From: Anthonomus grandis grandis
Lineage: Eukaryota; Arthropoda; Insecta; Coleoptera; Curculionidae
Direction of reading: 5' to 3'
Length of the DNA stretch: 64,000 nt
Assembly (NCBI RefSeq): GCF_022605725.1
Contig: NC_065564.1
Location: 10,642,698-10,706,697 of the forward strand
Below are positions 54,231 to 64,000 of this stretch, one piece after another. The translations under genes and the position numbers were made by a program. Below the pieces are notes generated by a model. That model was not told the origin of the DNA. It made no database searches and was given only the letters and a program-made list of their open reading frames with translations. Numbering within the stretch: position 1 is the first letter of the stretch; every line of letters begins with the position of its first letter.

Positions 54231-57200
54231 GGAATCAAATCGGACAATGCTATAATGATTAATCGTTCTATTTTCTTTATCCTGGTTATGTCCAAAACAC
54301 AAAAAGGATTATTTGAGTCATCTTGTATAACCTAAATAATAATTTTAAATTATATTTGAATAATAGATAATCGTAAATGCGTGAAATATGACTATTTTAT
54401 TTAAACACAATACATCAAAATATTTTAAAAAATCATTTAGGGTTAATCAAAATATATCTAAAAATTAAATTAAAATTATATTCGAATAATAGATAACAGT
54501 AATAGAGTGAGATAAAATTATTTTATTAAAAAACAATTCATAAGAAAAATTTTAAAAATAATTTACAGTACATCAAATGAACTGTAAAAATTAAATTGGA
54601 ATCAAATAGGACAATACTATAATGATTAATCGGTCTATTTTCTTAACCCTGGTTATGTCCAAAACTTAAAAAGGATCATTTGAGTCTCTTGTATAACCTA
54701 AATATTAATTTTAAAATAAATTTGAATCATAGATAACCGTAATTGAGTAAGATATGACTATTTTTTTGCAACACATCAAAATATTTTAAAAAATTATTTA
54801 CGGTTAAACAAATTATATCTAAAAATTAAATTGAAATCATATCGGAACAATAGCTATAGGTAATAGTAATCTATTTTCTTTATTCTGGTTATGTCCAAAA
54901 CTTAAAAAGGATTATTTGAGTCTCATGTATAACCTAAATATTAATTTTAAAATAAATTTGAATCATAGATAACCGTAATTGAGTGAGATATGACTATTTA
55001 TTTTTAAACACAATACATCAAACTAATTTTAAAAATCATTTAGGGTTAATCAAATTATATCTAAAAATTGAATTAAAATTAAAACGGAACACTCGCCAAC
55101 GCTATTAGTTATTACATTTTCTTAACTCTGATTGTGTTCAAACCTTAAAAAACATCATTTGGCTATCTTGTATATACGAAATAGTAAATTTAATTTATAT
55201 TCGAATAATAGATAACACTAATAGTGTGAAATATGCTCATTTTTTTAAAAAATAATTCAACAGAAAAATTTTAAAAATAATTTACAGTACATCAAATGAA
55301 CCTCAAAAATTAATTTGGAATCAAATCGGACAATGCTATAATGATTAATCGTTCTATTTTCTTTATCCTTTTAAAAAATTATTTAGGGTTAAACAAATTA
55401 TATCTAAAAATTAAACTGAAATCATATCGGAACAATAGCTATAGGTAATAGTAATTGATTTTCTTTATTCTGGTTATGTCCAAAACTTAAAAAGGATCAT
55501 TTGAGTCATCTTGTATAACCTAAATACTATTTTAAATTATATGTGAATAATTGATGACCGTAATAGTGAGATATGACTATTTTTTTAAAACACAATACAT
55601 CAAACTAATTTTAAAAATCATTTAGGGATTATCAATTTATATCTAAAAATTAAATTAGAATTAAATCGGAACAATCGTTAACGCTATTAGTTATTATATT
55701 TTCTTAATTCTTGTTGTGTTCAAACCGTAAAAAACATCATTTGGCTATCTTCTATGTGCAAAATAGTAAATTTAAATTATATTCGAATAATAAATAACAG
55801 TAATAGAGTGAGATATAATTATTTTATTAAAAAACAATTCATAAGAAAAATTTTAAAAATAATTTACAGTACATCAAATGAACTTCAAAAATTAAATTGG
55901 AATCAAATCGGACAATGCTATAATGATTAATCGTTCTATTTTCTTAACCCTGGTTATGTCCAAAACCTAAAAAGGATCATTTGAGTCATCTTGTATAATC
56001 TAAATATTAATTTTAAAATAAATTTGAATTATAGATAACCGTAGTTGAGTATTTTTTTGAAACACAATACATCAAAATATTATAAAAAATTATTTAGGGT
56101 TAAACAAATTATATCTAAAAACTAAATTGAAATCATATCGGAACAATAGCTATAGGTAATAGTAATCGTTTTTCTTTATTCTGGTTATGTCCAAAACTTA
56201 AAAAGGATCATTTGAGTTATCTTGTATAACCTAAATATTATTTTAAAATATATGTGAATAATTGATGACCGTAATAGTGAGATATGACTATTTTTTTAAA
56301 ACACAATACATCAAACTAATTTTAAAAATCATTTAGGGATTATCAAATTATATCTAAAAATTAAATCGGAACAATCGCCAACGCTATTAGTTATTATATT
56401 TTCTTAATTCTTGTTGTGTTCAAACCGTAAAAACATCATTTGGCTATTTTGTATATGCGAAATAGTAAATTTAATTTATATTCGAATAATAGATAACACT
56501 AATAGTGTGAAATATGCTCATTTTTTTAAAAAATAATTCAACAGAAAAATTTTAAAAATAATTTACAGTACATCAAATGAACCTCAAAAATTAATTTGGA
56601 ATCAAATCGGACAATGCTATAATGATTAATCGTTCTATTTTCTTTATCCTAGTTATATCCAAAACACAAAAAGGATCATTTGAGTCATCTTGTATAACCT
56701 AAATACTAATTTTAAAGTAAATTTGAATAATAGATAACCGTAATTGAGTAAGATATGACTATTTTTTTTAAACACAATACATCAAAATATTATAAAAAAT
56801 TATTTAGGATTAAACAAATTATATCTAAAAACTAAATTGAAATCATATCGGAACAATAGCTATAGTTAATAGTAATCGATTTTCTTTATCCTGGTTATGT
56901 CCAAAACTTAAAAAGGATCATTTGAGTTATCTTGTATAACCTAAATATTATTTTAAATTATATGTGAATAATTAATGACCGTAATAGTGAGATATGACTA
57001 TTTTTTCAAAACACAATACATCAAACTAATTTTAAAAATCATTTATGGATTATCAAATTATATCTAAAAATTAAATTAAAATTAAATCGGAACAATCGCC
57101 AACGCTATTAGTTATTATATTTTCTTAATTCTTGTTGGGTTCAAACCGTAAAAACATCATTTGGCTATCTTGTATATGCGAAATAGTAAATTTAATTTAT

Positions 57201-58094
57201 ACTCGAATAATAGATAACAGTAATAGTGTGAAATATGATCATTTTTTTAAAAAACAATTCATCAGAAAAATTTTAAAAATAATTTACAATACATCAAATG
57301 AACTTCAAAAATTAATTTGGAATCAAATCGGACAATGCTATAATGATAAATTATTCTATTTTCTTAACCCTGGTTATGTCCAAAACTTAAAAGGGATCAT
57401 TTGAGTCATCTTGTATAACCTAAATATTAATTTTAAAGTAAATTTGAATAATAGATAACCGTAATTGAGCGAGATATGATTATTTTTTTTAAACACAATA
57501 AATCAAAATATTTTAAAAAATAATTTGGGGTTAAACAAATTATATCTAAAAATTAAATTGAAATATATCGGAACAATAGCTATAGGTAATAGTAGTCGAT
57601 TTTCTTTATTCTGGTTATGTCCAAAACTTAAAAAGGATTATTACGGTTCCTTTGGCTATCTTGTATATGCGAAATAGTAAATTTAAATTATATTCGAATA
57701 ATAGATAACACTAATAGGGTGAGATATGCTCATTTTTTTAAAAAACAATTCAACAGTAAAATTTTAAAAATAATTTACAGTACATCAAATGAACCTCAAA
57801 AATTAATTTGGAATCAAATCGGACAATGCTATAATGATTAATCGTTCTATTTTCTTTATCCTGGTTATGTCCAAAACACAAAAAGGATTATTTGAGTCAT
57901 CTTGTATAACCTAAATAATAATTTTAAATTATATTTGAATAATTGATAACCGTAATAGTGAGATATGACTATTTTCTTAAAACACAATACATCAAACTAA
58001 TTTTAAAAATCATATAGGGATTATCACATTATATCTGAAAATTAAATCGGAACAATCGTTAACGCTATTAGTTATTATATTTTCTTAATTCTTG
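54231..58094 (+). repeat. Region 7: A-B-C units broken by four deletion joints
   Basis: Joints: C into A at about 54473 (TTAAATTAAAATTATATTCG); loss of the first half of a B at about 55368-55372 (TTTCTTTATCCTTTTAAAAA); an altered B start near 54660 (GAGTCTCTTGTATAACC); and B into A at about 57638-57650 (AAGGATTATTACGGTTCC, then TTTGGC). Intact stretches include A-B-C units at 55.72-56.42 and 56.42-57.13 kb. The 55.7-56.6 kb part is an early relative of the five-monomer repeat that follows. There is no gene or unique DNA. Confidence 0.85.
57630..57655 (+). repeat. B-to-A joint lacking a C monomer
   Basis: After a B tail and the head TTATGTCCAAAACTTAAAAA comes GGATTATTACGGTTCC, then TTTGGCTATCTTGTATATGC from an A monomer. 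Nearly a whole C monomer and the A head are missing. The bases ACGGTTCC match neither parent well; they may be a garbled ACCGTAAAAACATCC or filler added at a repaired break. Confidence 0.8.
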
Positions 58095-59266
58095 TTGTGT
58101 TCAAACCGTAAAAAACATCATTTGGCTATCTTCTATGTGCAAAATAGTAAATTTAAATTATATTCGAATAATAGATAACAGTAATAGAGTGAGATATAAT
58201 TATTTTATTAAAAAACAATTCATAAAAAAAATTTTAAAAATAATTTACAGTACATCAAATGAACTTTAAAAATTAAATTGGAATCAAATCGGACAATGCT
58301 ATAAGGATTAATCGTTCTATTTTCTTAACCCTGGTTATGTCCAAAACCTAAAAAGGATCATTTGAGTCATCTTGTATAATCTAAATATTAATTTTAAAAT
58401 AAATTTGAATCATAGATAACCGTAGTTGAGTATTTTTTTGAAACACAATACATCAAAATATTATGAAAAATTATTTAGGGTTAAACAAATTATATCTAAA
58501 AACTAAATTGAAATCATATCGGAACAATAGCTATAGGTAATAGTAATCGATTTTCTTTATTCTGGTTATATCCAAAACTTAAAAAGGATCATTTGAGTTA
58601 TCTTGTATAACCTAAATATTATTTTAAAATATATGTGAATAATTGATGACCGTAATAGTGAGATATGACTATTTTTTTAAAACACAATACATCAAACTAA
58701 TTTTAAAAATCATTTAGGGATTATCAAATTATATCTAAAAATTAAATTAAAATTAAATCGGAACAATCGCCAACGCTATTAGTTATTATATTTTCTTAAT
58801 TCTTGTTGTGTTCAAACCGTAAAAACATCCTTTGGCTATCTTGTATATGCGAAATAGTAAATTTAAATTATATTCGAATAATAGATAACACTAATAGGGT
58901 GAGATATGCTCATTTTTTTAAATACCAATTCAACAGAAAAATTTTAAAAATAGTTTACAGTTCATCAAATGAACCTCAAAAATTAATTTGGAATCAAATC
59001 GGACAATGCTATAATGATTAATCGTTCTATTTTCTTAACCCTGGTTATGTCCAAAACTTAAAAAGGATCATTTGAGTCATCTTGTATAACGTAAATATTA
59101 ATTTTAAATTATATTTGATAACCGTAATAGTGAGATATGACTATTTTCTTAAAACACAATACATCAAACTAATTTTAAAAATCATATAGGGATTATCACA
59201 TTATATCTGAAAATTAAATCGGAACAATCGTTAACGCTATTAGTTATTATATTTTCTTAATTCTTG
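58095..59266 (+). repeat. Five-monomer higher-order repeat A-B-C-A-C', copy 1
   Basis: 1172 bp. Order A (CTTCTATGTGCAAAATAG), B (GTATAATCTAAAT, GTAGTTGAG), C (GAGTTATCTTG, AATATATGTGAATAATTGATG), A and C'. The second A has CATCCTTTGGC and AAATACCAATTCAACAG, unlike copies 2 and 3. The first A reads CTATAAGGATTAATCG. Confidence 0.9.
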
Positions 59267-59506
59267 TTGTGTTCAAACCGTAAAAAACATCATTTGGCTA
59301 TCTTCTATGTGCAAAATAGTAAATTTAAATTATATTCGAATAATAGATAACAGTAATAGAGTGAGATATAATTATTTTATTAAAAAACAATTCATAAGAA
59401 AAATTTTAAAAATAATTTACAGTACATCAAATGAACTTCAAAAATTAAATTGGAATCAAGTCGGACAATGCTATAATGATTAATCGTTCTATTTTCTTAA
59501 CCCTGG
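59267..59506 (+). repeat. Representative subtype A monomer (240 bp)
   Basis: Clean example of subtype A. It begins TTGTGTTCAAACCG and contains ATAATAGATAACAGTAATAG, AACAATTCATAAGAAAAAT, TTTACAGTACATCAAATGAA and TTGGAATCAAGTCGGACAAT (usually AAATCGGACAAT). It ends with the 8-bp palindrome GATTAATC at 59478-59485 and CTTAACCCTGG. A monomers are the only ones with long open frames, because they contain few stops in one frame; this one has six A in its head run and is closed early. It is followed by a B monomer and preceded by a C, the normal order throughout the window. Confidence 0.9.
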
Positions 59507-59737
59507 TTATGTCCAAAACCTAAAAAGGATCATTTGAGTCATCTTGTATAATCTAAATATTAATTTTAAAATAAATTTGAATCATAGATAACCGTAGTTG
59601 AGTATTTTTTTGAAACACAATACATCAAAATATTATAAAAAATTATTTAGGTTTAAACAAATTATATCTAAAGACTAAATTGAAATCATATCGGAACAAT
59701 AGCTATAGGTAATAGTAATCGATTTTCTTTATTCTGG
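59507..59737 (+). repeat. Representative subtype B monomer (231 bp)
   Basis: Clean example of subtype B. The head is TTATGTCCAAAACCTAAAAA. Inside are TTTTAAAATAAATTTGAATC, GATAACCGTAGTTGAGTATT, TTTTTTGAAACACAATACAT, TTATTTAGGTTTAAACAAAT and ATCGGAACAATAGCTATAGG. It ends ATCGATTTTCTTTATTCTGG. The 8-bp palindrome ATAGCTAT lies at 59699-59706, directly overlapping the conserved TCGGAACAAT box. B is the optional member of the higher-order repeat: it is present in A-B-C units and absent from A-C units. The GTAATC or GTAACC form of its head (GTATAATCTAAAT here) marks sub-families that recur at 27.9, 39.0, 56.0, 58.3, 60.7, 61.9 and 63.5 kb. Confidence 0.9.
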
Positions 59738-59978
59738 TTATGTCCAAAACTTAAAAAGGATCATTTGAGTTATCTTGTATAACCTAAATATTATTTTAAA
59801 ATATATGTGAATAATTGATGACCGTAATAGTGAGATATGACTATTTTTTTAAAACACAATACATCAAACTAATTTTAAAAATCATTTAGGAATTATAAAA
59901 ATTATATCTAAAAATTAAATTAAAATTAAATCGGAACAATCGCCAACGCTATTAGTTATTATATTTTCTTAATTCTTG
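59738..59978 (+). repeat. Representative subtype C monomer (241 bp)
   Basis: Clean example of subtype C. The head resembles B (TTATGTCCAAAACTTAAAAA), then come GATGACCGTAATAGTGAGAT, ACACAATACATCAAACTAAT, TTTAAAAATCATTTAGGAAT, AAATCGGAACAATCGCCAAC and a tail CTATTAGTTATTATATTTTC followed by TTAATTCTTG. Many other C monomers carry CGTTAACG (a perfect palindrome) in place of CGCCAACG. C always precedes an A monomer when the junction is intact. The shared head with B and distinct tail suggest B and C arose from one ancestral monomer, but that is inference. Confidence 0.9.
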
Positions 59979-60217
59979 TTGTGTTCAAACCGTAAAAACA
60001 TCATTTGGCTATCTTGTATATGCGAAATAGTAAATTTAATTTATATTCGAATAATAGATAACACTAATAGTGTGAAATATGCTCATTTTTTTAAAAAATA
60101 ATTCAACAGAAAAATTTTAAAAATAATTTACAGTACATCAAATGAACTTCAAAAATTAAATTGGAATCAAATCGGACAATGCTATAATGATTAATCGTTC
60201 TATTTTCTTAACCCTGG

Positions 60218-60444
60218 GTATGTCCAAAACTTAAAAAGGATCATTTGAGTCATCTTGTATAACGTAAATATTAATTTTAAATTATAATTGATAACCGTAA
60301 TAGTGAGATATGACTATTTTCTTAAAACACAATACATCAAACTAATTTTAAAAATCATATCATATAGGGATTATCACATTATATCTGAAAATTAAATCGG
60401 AACAATCGTTAACGCTATTAGTTATTATATTTTCTTAATTCTTG
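60218..60444 (+). repeat. Short C' monomer (227 bp) of the young five-monomer repeat
   Basis: C-type monomer shortened near its head: after TTTTAAATTATAATTGATAA, the usual TTTGAATAA is missing. It has a small duplication ATCATATCATATAGGG where other C monomers have ATCATTTAGGG, and it reads AATTGATAACCGTAATAG. The TCGGAACAAT box is at 60397-60406 and is followed at once by the palindrome CGTTAACG at 60407-60414. The same ATCATATCATATAGGG mark occurs near 61532. Sister copies at 58011, 59183 and 63193 have ATCATATAGGG instead, so the extra CATAT arose within this repeat and spread to one neighbour. Confidence 0.85.
60397..60414. promoter_or_regulatory. Conserved TCGGAACAAT box with adjoining palindrome (example)
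   Basis: TCGGAACAAT is kept in most B and C monomers (TCGGACAAT in A) while the DNA around it is A/T tracts. Here it is followed by CGTTAACG, an 8-bp palindrome. It is one of the few GC-containing words shared by all three subtypes. A DNA-binding protein or a structural role would explain such conservation; this is inference, and no CENP-B box consensus is present. Confidence 0.4.
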
Positions 60445-61621
60445 TTGTGTTCAAACCGTAAAAAACATCATTTGGCTATCTTCTATGTGCAAAATAGTAA
60501 ATTTAAATTATATTCGAATAATAGATAACAGTAATAGAGTGAGATATAATTATTTTATTAAAAAACAATTCATAAGAAAAATTTTAAAAATAATTTACAG
60601 TACATCAAATGAACTTCAAAAATTAAATTGGAATCAAGTCGGACAATGCTATAATGATTAATCGTTCTATTTTCTTAACCCTGGTTATGTCCAAAACCTA
60701 AAAAGGATCATTTGAGTCATCTTGTATAATCTAAATATTAATTTTAAAATAAATTTGAATCATAGATAACCGTAGTTGAGTATTTTTTTGAAACACAATA
60801 CATCAAAATATTATAAAAAATTATTTAGGTTTAAACAAATTATATCTAAAGACTAAATTGAAATCATATCGGAACAATAGCTATAGGTAATAGTAATCGA
60901 TTTTCTTTATTCTGGTTATGTCCAAAACTTAAAAAGGATCATTTGAGTTATCTTGTATAACCTAAATATTATTTTAAAATATATGTGAATAATTGATGAC
61001 CGTAATAGTGAGATATGACTATTTTTTTAAAACACAATACATCAAACTAATTTTAAAAATCATTTAGGAATTATCAAATTATATCTAAAAATTAAATTAA
61101 AATTAAATCGGAACAATCGCCAACGCTATTAGTTATTATATTTTCTTAATTCTTGTTGTGTTCAAACCGTAAAAACATCATTTGGCTATCTTGTATATGC
61201 GAAATAGTAAATTTAATTTATATTCGAATAATAGATAACACTAATAGTGTGAAATATGCTCATTTTTTTAAAAAATAATTCAACAGAAAAATTTTAAAAA
61301 TAATTTACAGTACATCAAATGAACTTCAAAAATTAAATTGGAATCAAATCGGACAATGCTATAATGATTAATCGTTCTATTTTCTTAACCCTGGATATGT
61401 CCAAAACTTAAAAAGGATCATTTGAGTCATCTTGTATAACGTAAATATTAATTTTAAATTATAATTGATAACCGTAATAGTGAGATATGACTATTTTCTT
61501 AAAACACAATACATCAAACTAATTTTAAAAATCATATCATATAGGGATTATCACATTATATCTGAAAATTAAATCGGAACAATCGTTAACGCTATTAGTT
61601 ATTATATTTTCTTAATTCTTG
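60445..61621 (+). repeat. Five-monomer higher-order repeat, copy 3
   Basis: 1177 bp, same order and marks as copy 2, including the CATATCATATAGGG microduplication in C' and TCTAAAGACTAAATTG in B. The C' head reads CCCTGGATATGTCC where copy 2 has CCCTGGGTATGTCC and other units CCCTGGTTATGTCC, so this site changed twice or was converted. Confidence 0.93.
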
Positions 61622-63286
61622 TTGTGTTCAAACCGTAAAAAACATCATTTGGCTATCTTCTATGTGCAAAATAGTAAATTTAAATTATATTCGAATAATA
61701 GATAACAGTAATAGAGTGAGATATAATTATTTTATTAAAAAACAATTCATAAGAAAAATTTTAAAAATAATTTACAGTACATCAAATGAACTTCAAAAAT
61801 TAAATTGGAATCAAATCGGACAATGCTATAAGGATTAATCGTTCTATTTTTTTAACCCTGGTTATGTCCAAAACCTAAAAAGGATCATTTGAGTCATCTT
61901 GTATAATCTAAATATTAATTTTAAAATAAATTTGAATCATAGATAACCGTAGTTGAGTATTTTTTTGAAACACAATACATCAAAATATTATGAAAAATTA
62001 TTTAGGGTTAAACAAATTATATCTAAAAACTAAATTGAAATCATATCGGAACAATAGCTATAGGTAATAGTAATCGATTTTCTTTATTCTGGTTATATCC
62101 AAAACTTAAAAAGGATCATTTGAGTTATCTTGTATAACCTAAATATTATTTTAAAATATATGTGAATAATTGATGACCGTAATAGTGAGATATGACTATT
62201 TTTTTAAAACACAATACATCAAACTAATTTTAAAAATCATTTAGGGATTATCAAATTATATCTAAAAATTAAATTAAAATTAAATCGGAACAATCGCCAA
62301 CGCTATTAGTTATTATATTTTCTTAATTCTTGTTGTGTTCAAACCGTAAAAACATCCTTTGGCTATCTTGTATATGCGAAATAGTAAATTTAAATTATAT
62401 TCGAATAATAGATAACACTAATGGGGTGAGATATGCTCATTTTTTTAAATACCAATTCAACAGAAAAATTTTAAAAATAGTTTACAGTACATCAAATGAA
62501 CCTCAAAAATTAATTTGGAATCAAATCGGACAATGCTATAATGATTAATCGTTCTATTTTCTTTATCCTGGTTATGTCCAAAACACAAAAAGGATTATTT
62601 GAGTCATCTTGTATAACCTAAATAATAATTTTAAATTATATTTGCATAATAGATAACCGTAAATTAGTGAGATATGACTATTTTATTTAAACACAATACA
62701 TCAAAATATTTTTAAAAATCATTTAGGGTTAATCAAATTATATCTAAAAATTAAATTAAAATTAAATCGGAACAATCGTTAACGCTATTAGTTGTTATAT
62801 TTTCTTAATTCTTGTTGTGTTCAAACCGTAAAAAACATCATTTGGCCATCATGTATGTGCAAAATAGTAAATTTAAATTATATTTGAATAATAGATAACA
62901 GTAATAGAGTGAGATTTAATTATTTTATTAAAAAACAATTCATAAGAAAAATTTTAAAAATAATTTACAGTACATCAAATGAACTTTAAAAATTAAATTG
63001 GAATCAAATCGGACAATGCTATAATGATTAATCGTTCTATTTTCTTAACCCTGGTTATGTCCAAAACTTAAAAAGGATCATTTGAGTCATCTTGTATAAC
63101 GTAAATATTAATTTTAAATTATAATTGATAACCGTAATAGTGAGATATGACTATTTTCTTAAAACACAATACATCAAACTAATTTTAAAAATCATATAGG
63201 GATTATCACATTATATCTGAAAATTAAATCGGAACAATCGTTAACGCTATTAGTTATTATATTTTCTTAATTCTTGTTGTGTTCAA
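61622..63286 (+). repeat. Higher-order repeat copy 4, expanded to seven monomers
   Basis: 1665 bp: A, B, C, A, then an extra C2-A pair (about 62571-63052), then C'. The A at 62333 is again the AAATACCAATTCAACAG type, matching copy 1. Its first A reads CTATAAGGATTAATCG, as in copy 1. So copy 4 is closer to copy 1 than to its neighbour copy 3: the types alternate along the array. Confidence 0.9.
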
Positions 63287-64000
63287 ACCGTAAAAAACAT
63301 CATTTGGCTATCTTCTATGTGCAAAATAGTAAATTTAAATTATATTCGAATAATAGATAACAGTAATAGAGTGAGATATAATTATTTTATTAAAAAACAA
63401 TTCATAAGAAAAATTTTAAAAATAATTTACAGTACATCAAATGAACTTCAAAAATTAAATTGGAATCAAGTCGGACAATGCTATAATGATTAATCGTTCT
63501 ATTTTCTTAACCCTGGTTATGTCCAAAACCTAAAAAGGATCATTTGAGTCATCTTGTATAATCTAAATATTAATTTTAAAATAAATTTGAATCATAGATA
63601 ACCGTAGTTGAGTATTTTTTTGAAACACAATACATCAAAATATTATAAAAAATTATTTAGGTTTAAACAAATTATATCTAAAGACTAAATTGAAATCATA
63701 TCGGAACAATAGCTATAGGTAATAGTAATCGATTTTCTTTATTCTGGTTATGTCCAAAACTTAAAAAGGATCATTTGAGTTATCTTGTATAACCTAAATA
63801 TTATTTTAAAATATATGTGAATAATTGATGACCGTAATAGTGAGATATGACTATTTTTTTAAAACACAATACATCAAACTAATTTTAAAAATCATTTAGG
63901 AATTATCAAATTATATCTAAAAATTAAATTAAAATTAAATCGGAACAATCGCCAACGCTATTAGTTATTATATTTTCTTAATTCTTGTTGTGTTCAAACC
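63287..64000 (+). repeat. Higher-order repeat copy 5, cut by the window end
   Basis: A, B, C and the first bases of the next A. It has the copy 2 and 3 marks (AATCAAGTCGGACAAT, TCTAAAGACTAAATTG, TTTAGGAATTATCAAATT), so the array goes on beyond the window with the same period. Confidence 0.9.

Larger units (their letters stand above)
59267..60444 (+). repeat. Five-monomer higher-order repeat, copy 2
   Basis: 1178 bp with monomers of 240, 231, 241, 239 and 227 bp (boundaries 59507, 59738, 59979, 60218). Its second A is the CACTAATAGTGTGAAATATG type with AATAATTCAACAG. It is almost identical to copy 3; one visible difference is ATTATAAAAATTATATC against ATTATCAAATTATATC. Confidence 0.93.
1..64000 (+). 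repeat. AT-rich satellite DNA array with A, B and C monomer subtypes
   Basis: The whole window is a head-to-tail array of monomers of about 227 to 243 bp; no monomer is inverted. All share the order: head CAAAAC or CAAACCGTAAAAA, TCTTGTATA, GATAACMGTAAT, GTGAGATATGA, an A/T-tract core with TTTTAAAAAT, then TCGGAACAAT (TCGGACAAT in A) and a T-rich tail. Subtypes A, B and C differ in head, core and tail and alternate as A-B-C or A-C. No gene-like composition, codon bias, splice structure or transposon termini are visible. Tandem structure, AT richness and nested higher-order repeats are typical of centromeric or pericentromeric heterochromatin in eukaryotes. That location is inference, and the family is not one I recognise by name. 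Confidence 0.97.

Noticed and set aside
1139..62548. Short open reading frames of 63 to 90 codons, mostly on the + strand, with a recurrent Lys/Asn/Ile-rich peptide
   Set aside because: All lie inside single satellite monomers, most start at TTG, and sister monomers are closed by one-base changes in A runs. Their similarity reflects repeat homology, not coding selection. None is annotated as a gene.
1..64000. TTTAGGG in most B and C monomers, resembling the plant telomere unit
   Set aside because: It occurs once per monomer (ATTTAGGGTTAA or ATTTAGGGATTA) and is never in tandem, so it is not telomeric DNA and does not identify the organism.
1..64000. CENP-B box
   Set aside because: The TTCG of A monomers (TATTCGAATAATAGATAAC) is not followed by the required A and CGGG positions; no match to the box consensus was found by eye.
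1..64000. CRISPR array or bacterial repeat
   Set aside because: Repeats are about 237 bp, adjoin without spacers, and diverge gradually; this is not CRISPR architecture, and no cas-like frame is present.
1..64000. Mitochondrial AT-rich control region or plastid DNA
   Set aside because: 64 kb of pure higher-order tandem repeat without any tRNA, rRNA or respiratory gene is unlike organelle DNA.
1..64000. TATA-like words (TTGTATATGCG, CTATAATGATT) as promoters
   Set aside because: They recur in every A monomer, are expected at this base composition, and lie upstream of no gene. Transcription of satellites occurs, but nothing here shows it.

Overview
The whole 64 kb window is one very AT-rich tandem satellite array (roughly four fifths A+T by eye). 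It runs in a single orientation from the first to the last base. I see no protein-coding gene, RNA gene, transposon, CRISPR array or unique sequence longer than about 110 bases. Every short open frame lies inside one repeat monomer, and most begin at TTG. This is what a eukaryotic centromeric or pericentromeric satellite block looks like. The species cannot be named from the sequence; an AT-rich animal or plant genome fits, while a bacterium, virus or organelle does not.

The basic monomer is about 227 to 243 bp (mean near 237, so about 270 monomers). There are three diverged subtypes. A starts TTGTGTTCAAACCG and ends CTTAACCCTGG or CTTTATCCTGG. B starts TTATGTCCAAAACTT and ends TTTATTCTGG. 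C starts like B and ends CTTAATTCTTG. They occur in a fixed order: A is normally preceded by C, while B and C follow A or B. Two higher-order repeats result, A-B-C (about 710 bp) and A-C (about 470 bp). A sub-variant of C, here C2, carries AAATGAGTGAG and TTTTATTTAAACAC. A shortened form, here C', has lost a few bases near its head.

Layout. 1-7191: mixed A-B-C and A-C units with several scars. 7192-19262: a 4.7 kb superblock present twice, the second copy enlarged by about 1.4 kb. 19263-23570: a near-perfect 1890 bp tandem duplication (8 monomers). 23571-30370: mostly A-C dimers and four-monomer (953 bp) repeats, with a TA-rich insertion near 29.9 kb. 30371-37800: a 1.4 kb block repeated at exactly 6000 bp, plus A/C chimeric monomers. 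37801-42640: A-C units ending in a cluster of broken junctions. 42641-54230: a block present three times in increasingly edited form, two copies carrying the same hairpin scar. 54231-58094: several deletion junctions. 58095-64000: a young five-monomer repeat (A-B-C-A-C', about 1177 bp) that continues past the window end.

Nothing here encodes a pathway. The content is a record of unequal exchange, gene-conversion-like patches and short template-switch events acting on one satellite family, with conserved boxes (TCGGAACAAT, GATAACCGTAAT, GTGAGATATGA) that could be protein-binding or nucleosome-positioning sites.
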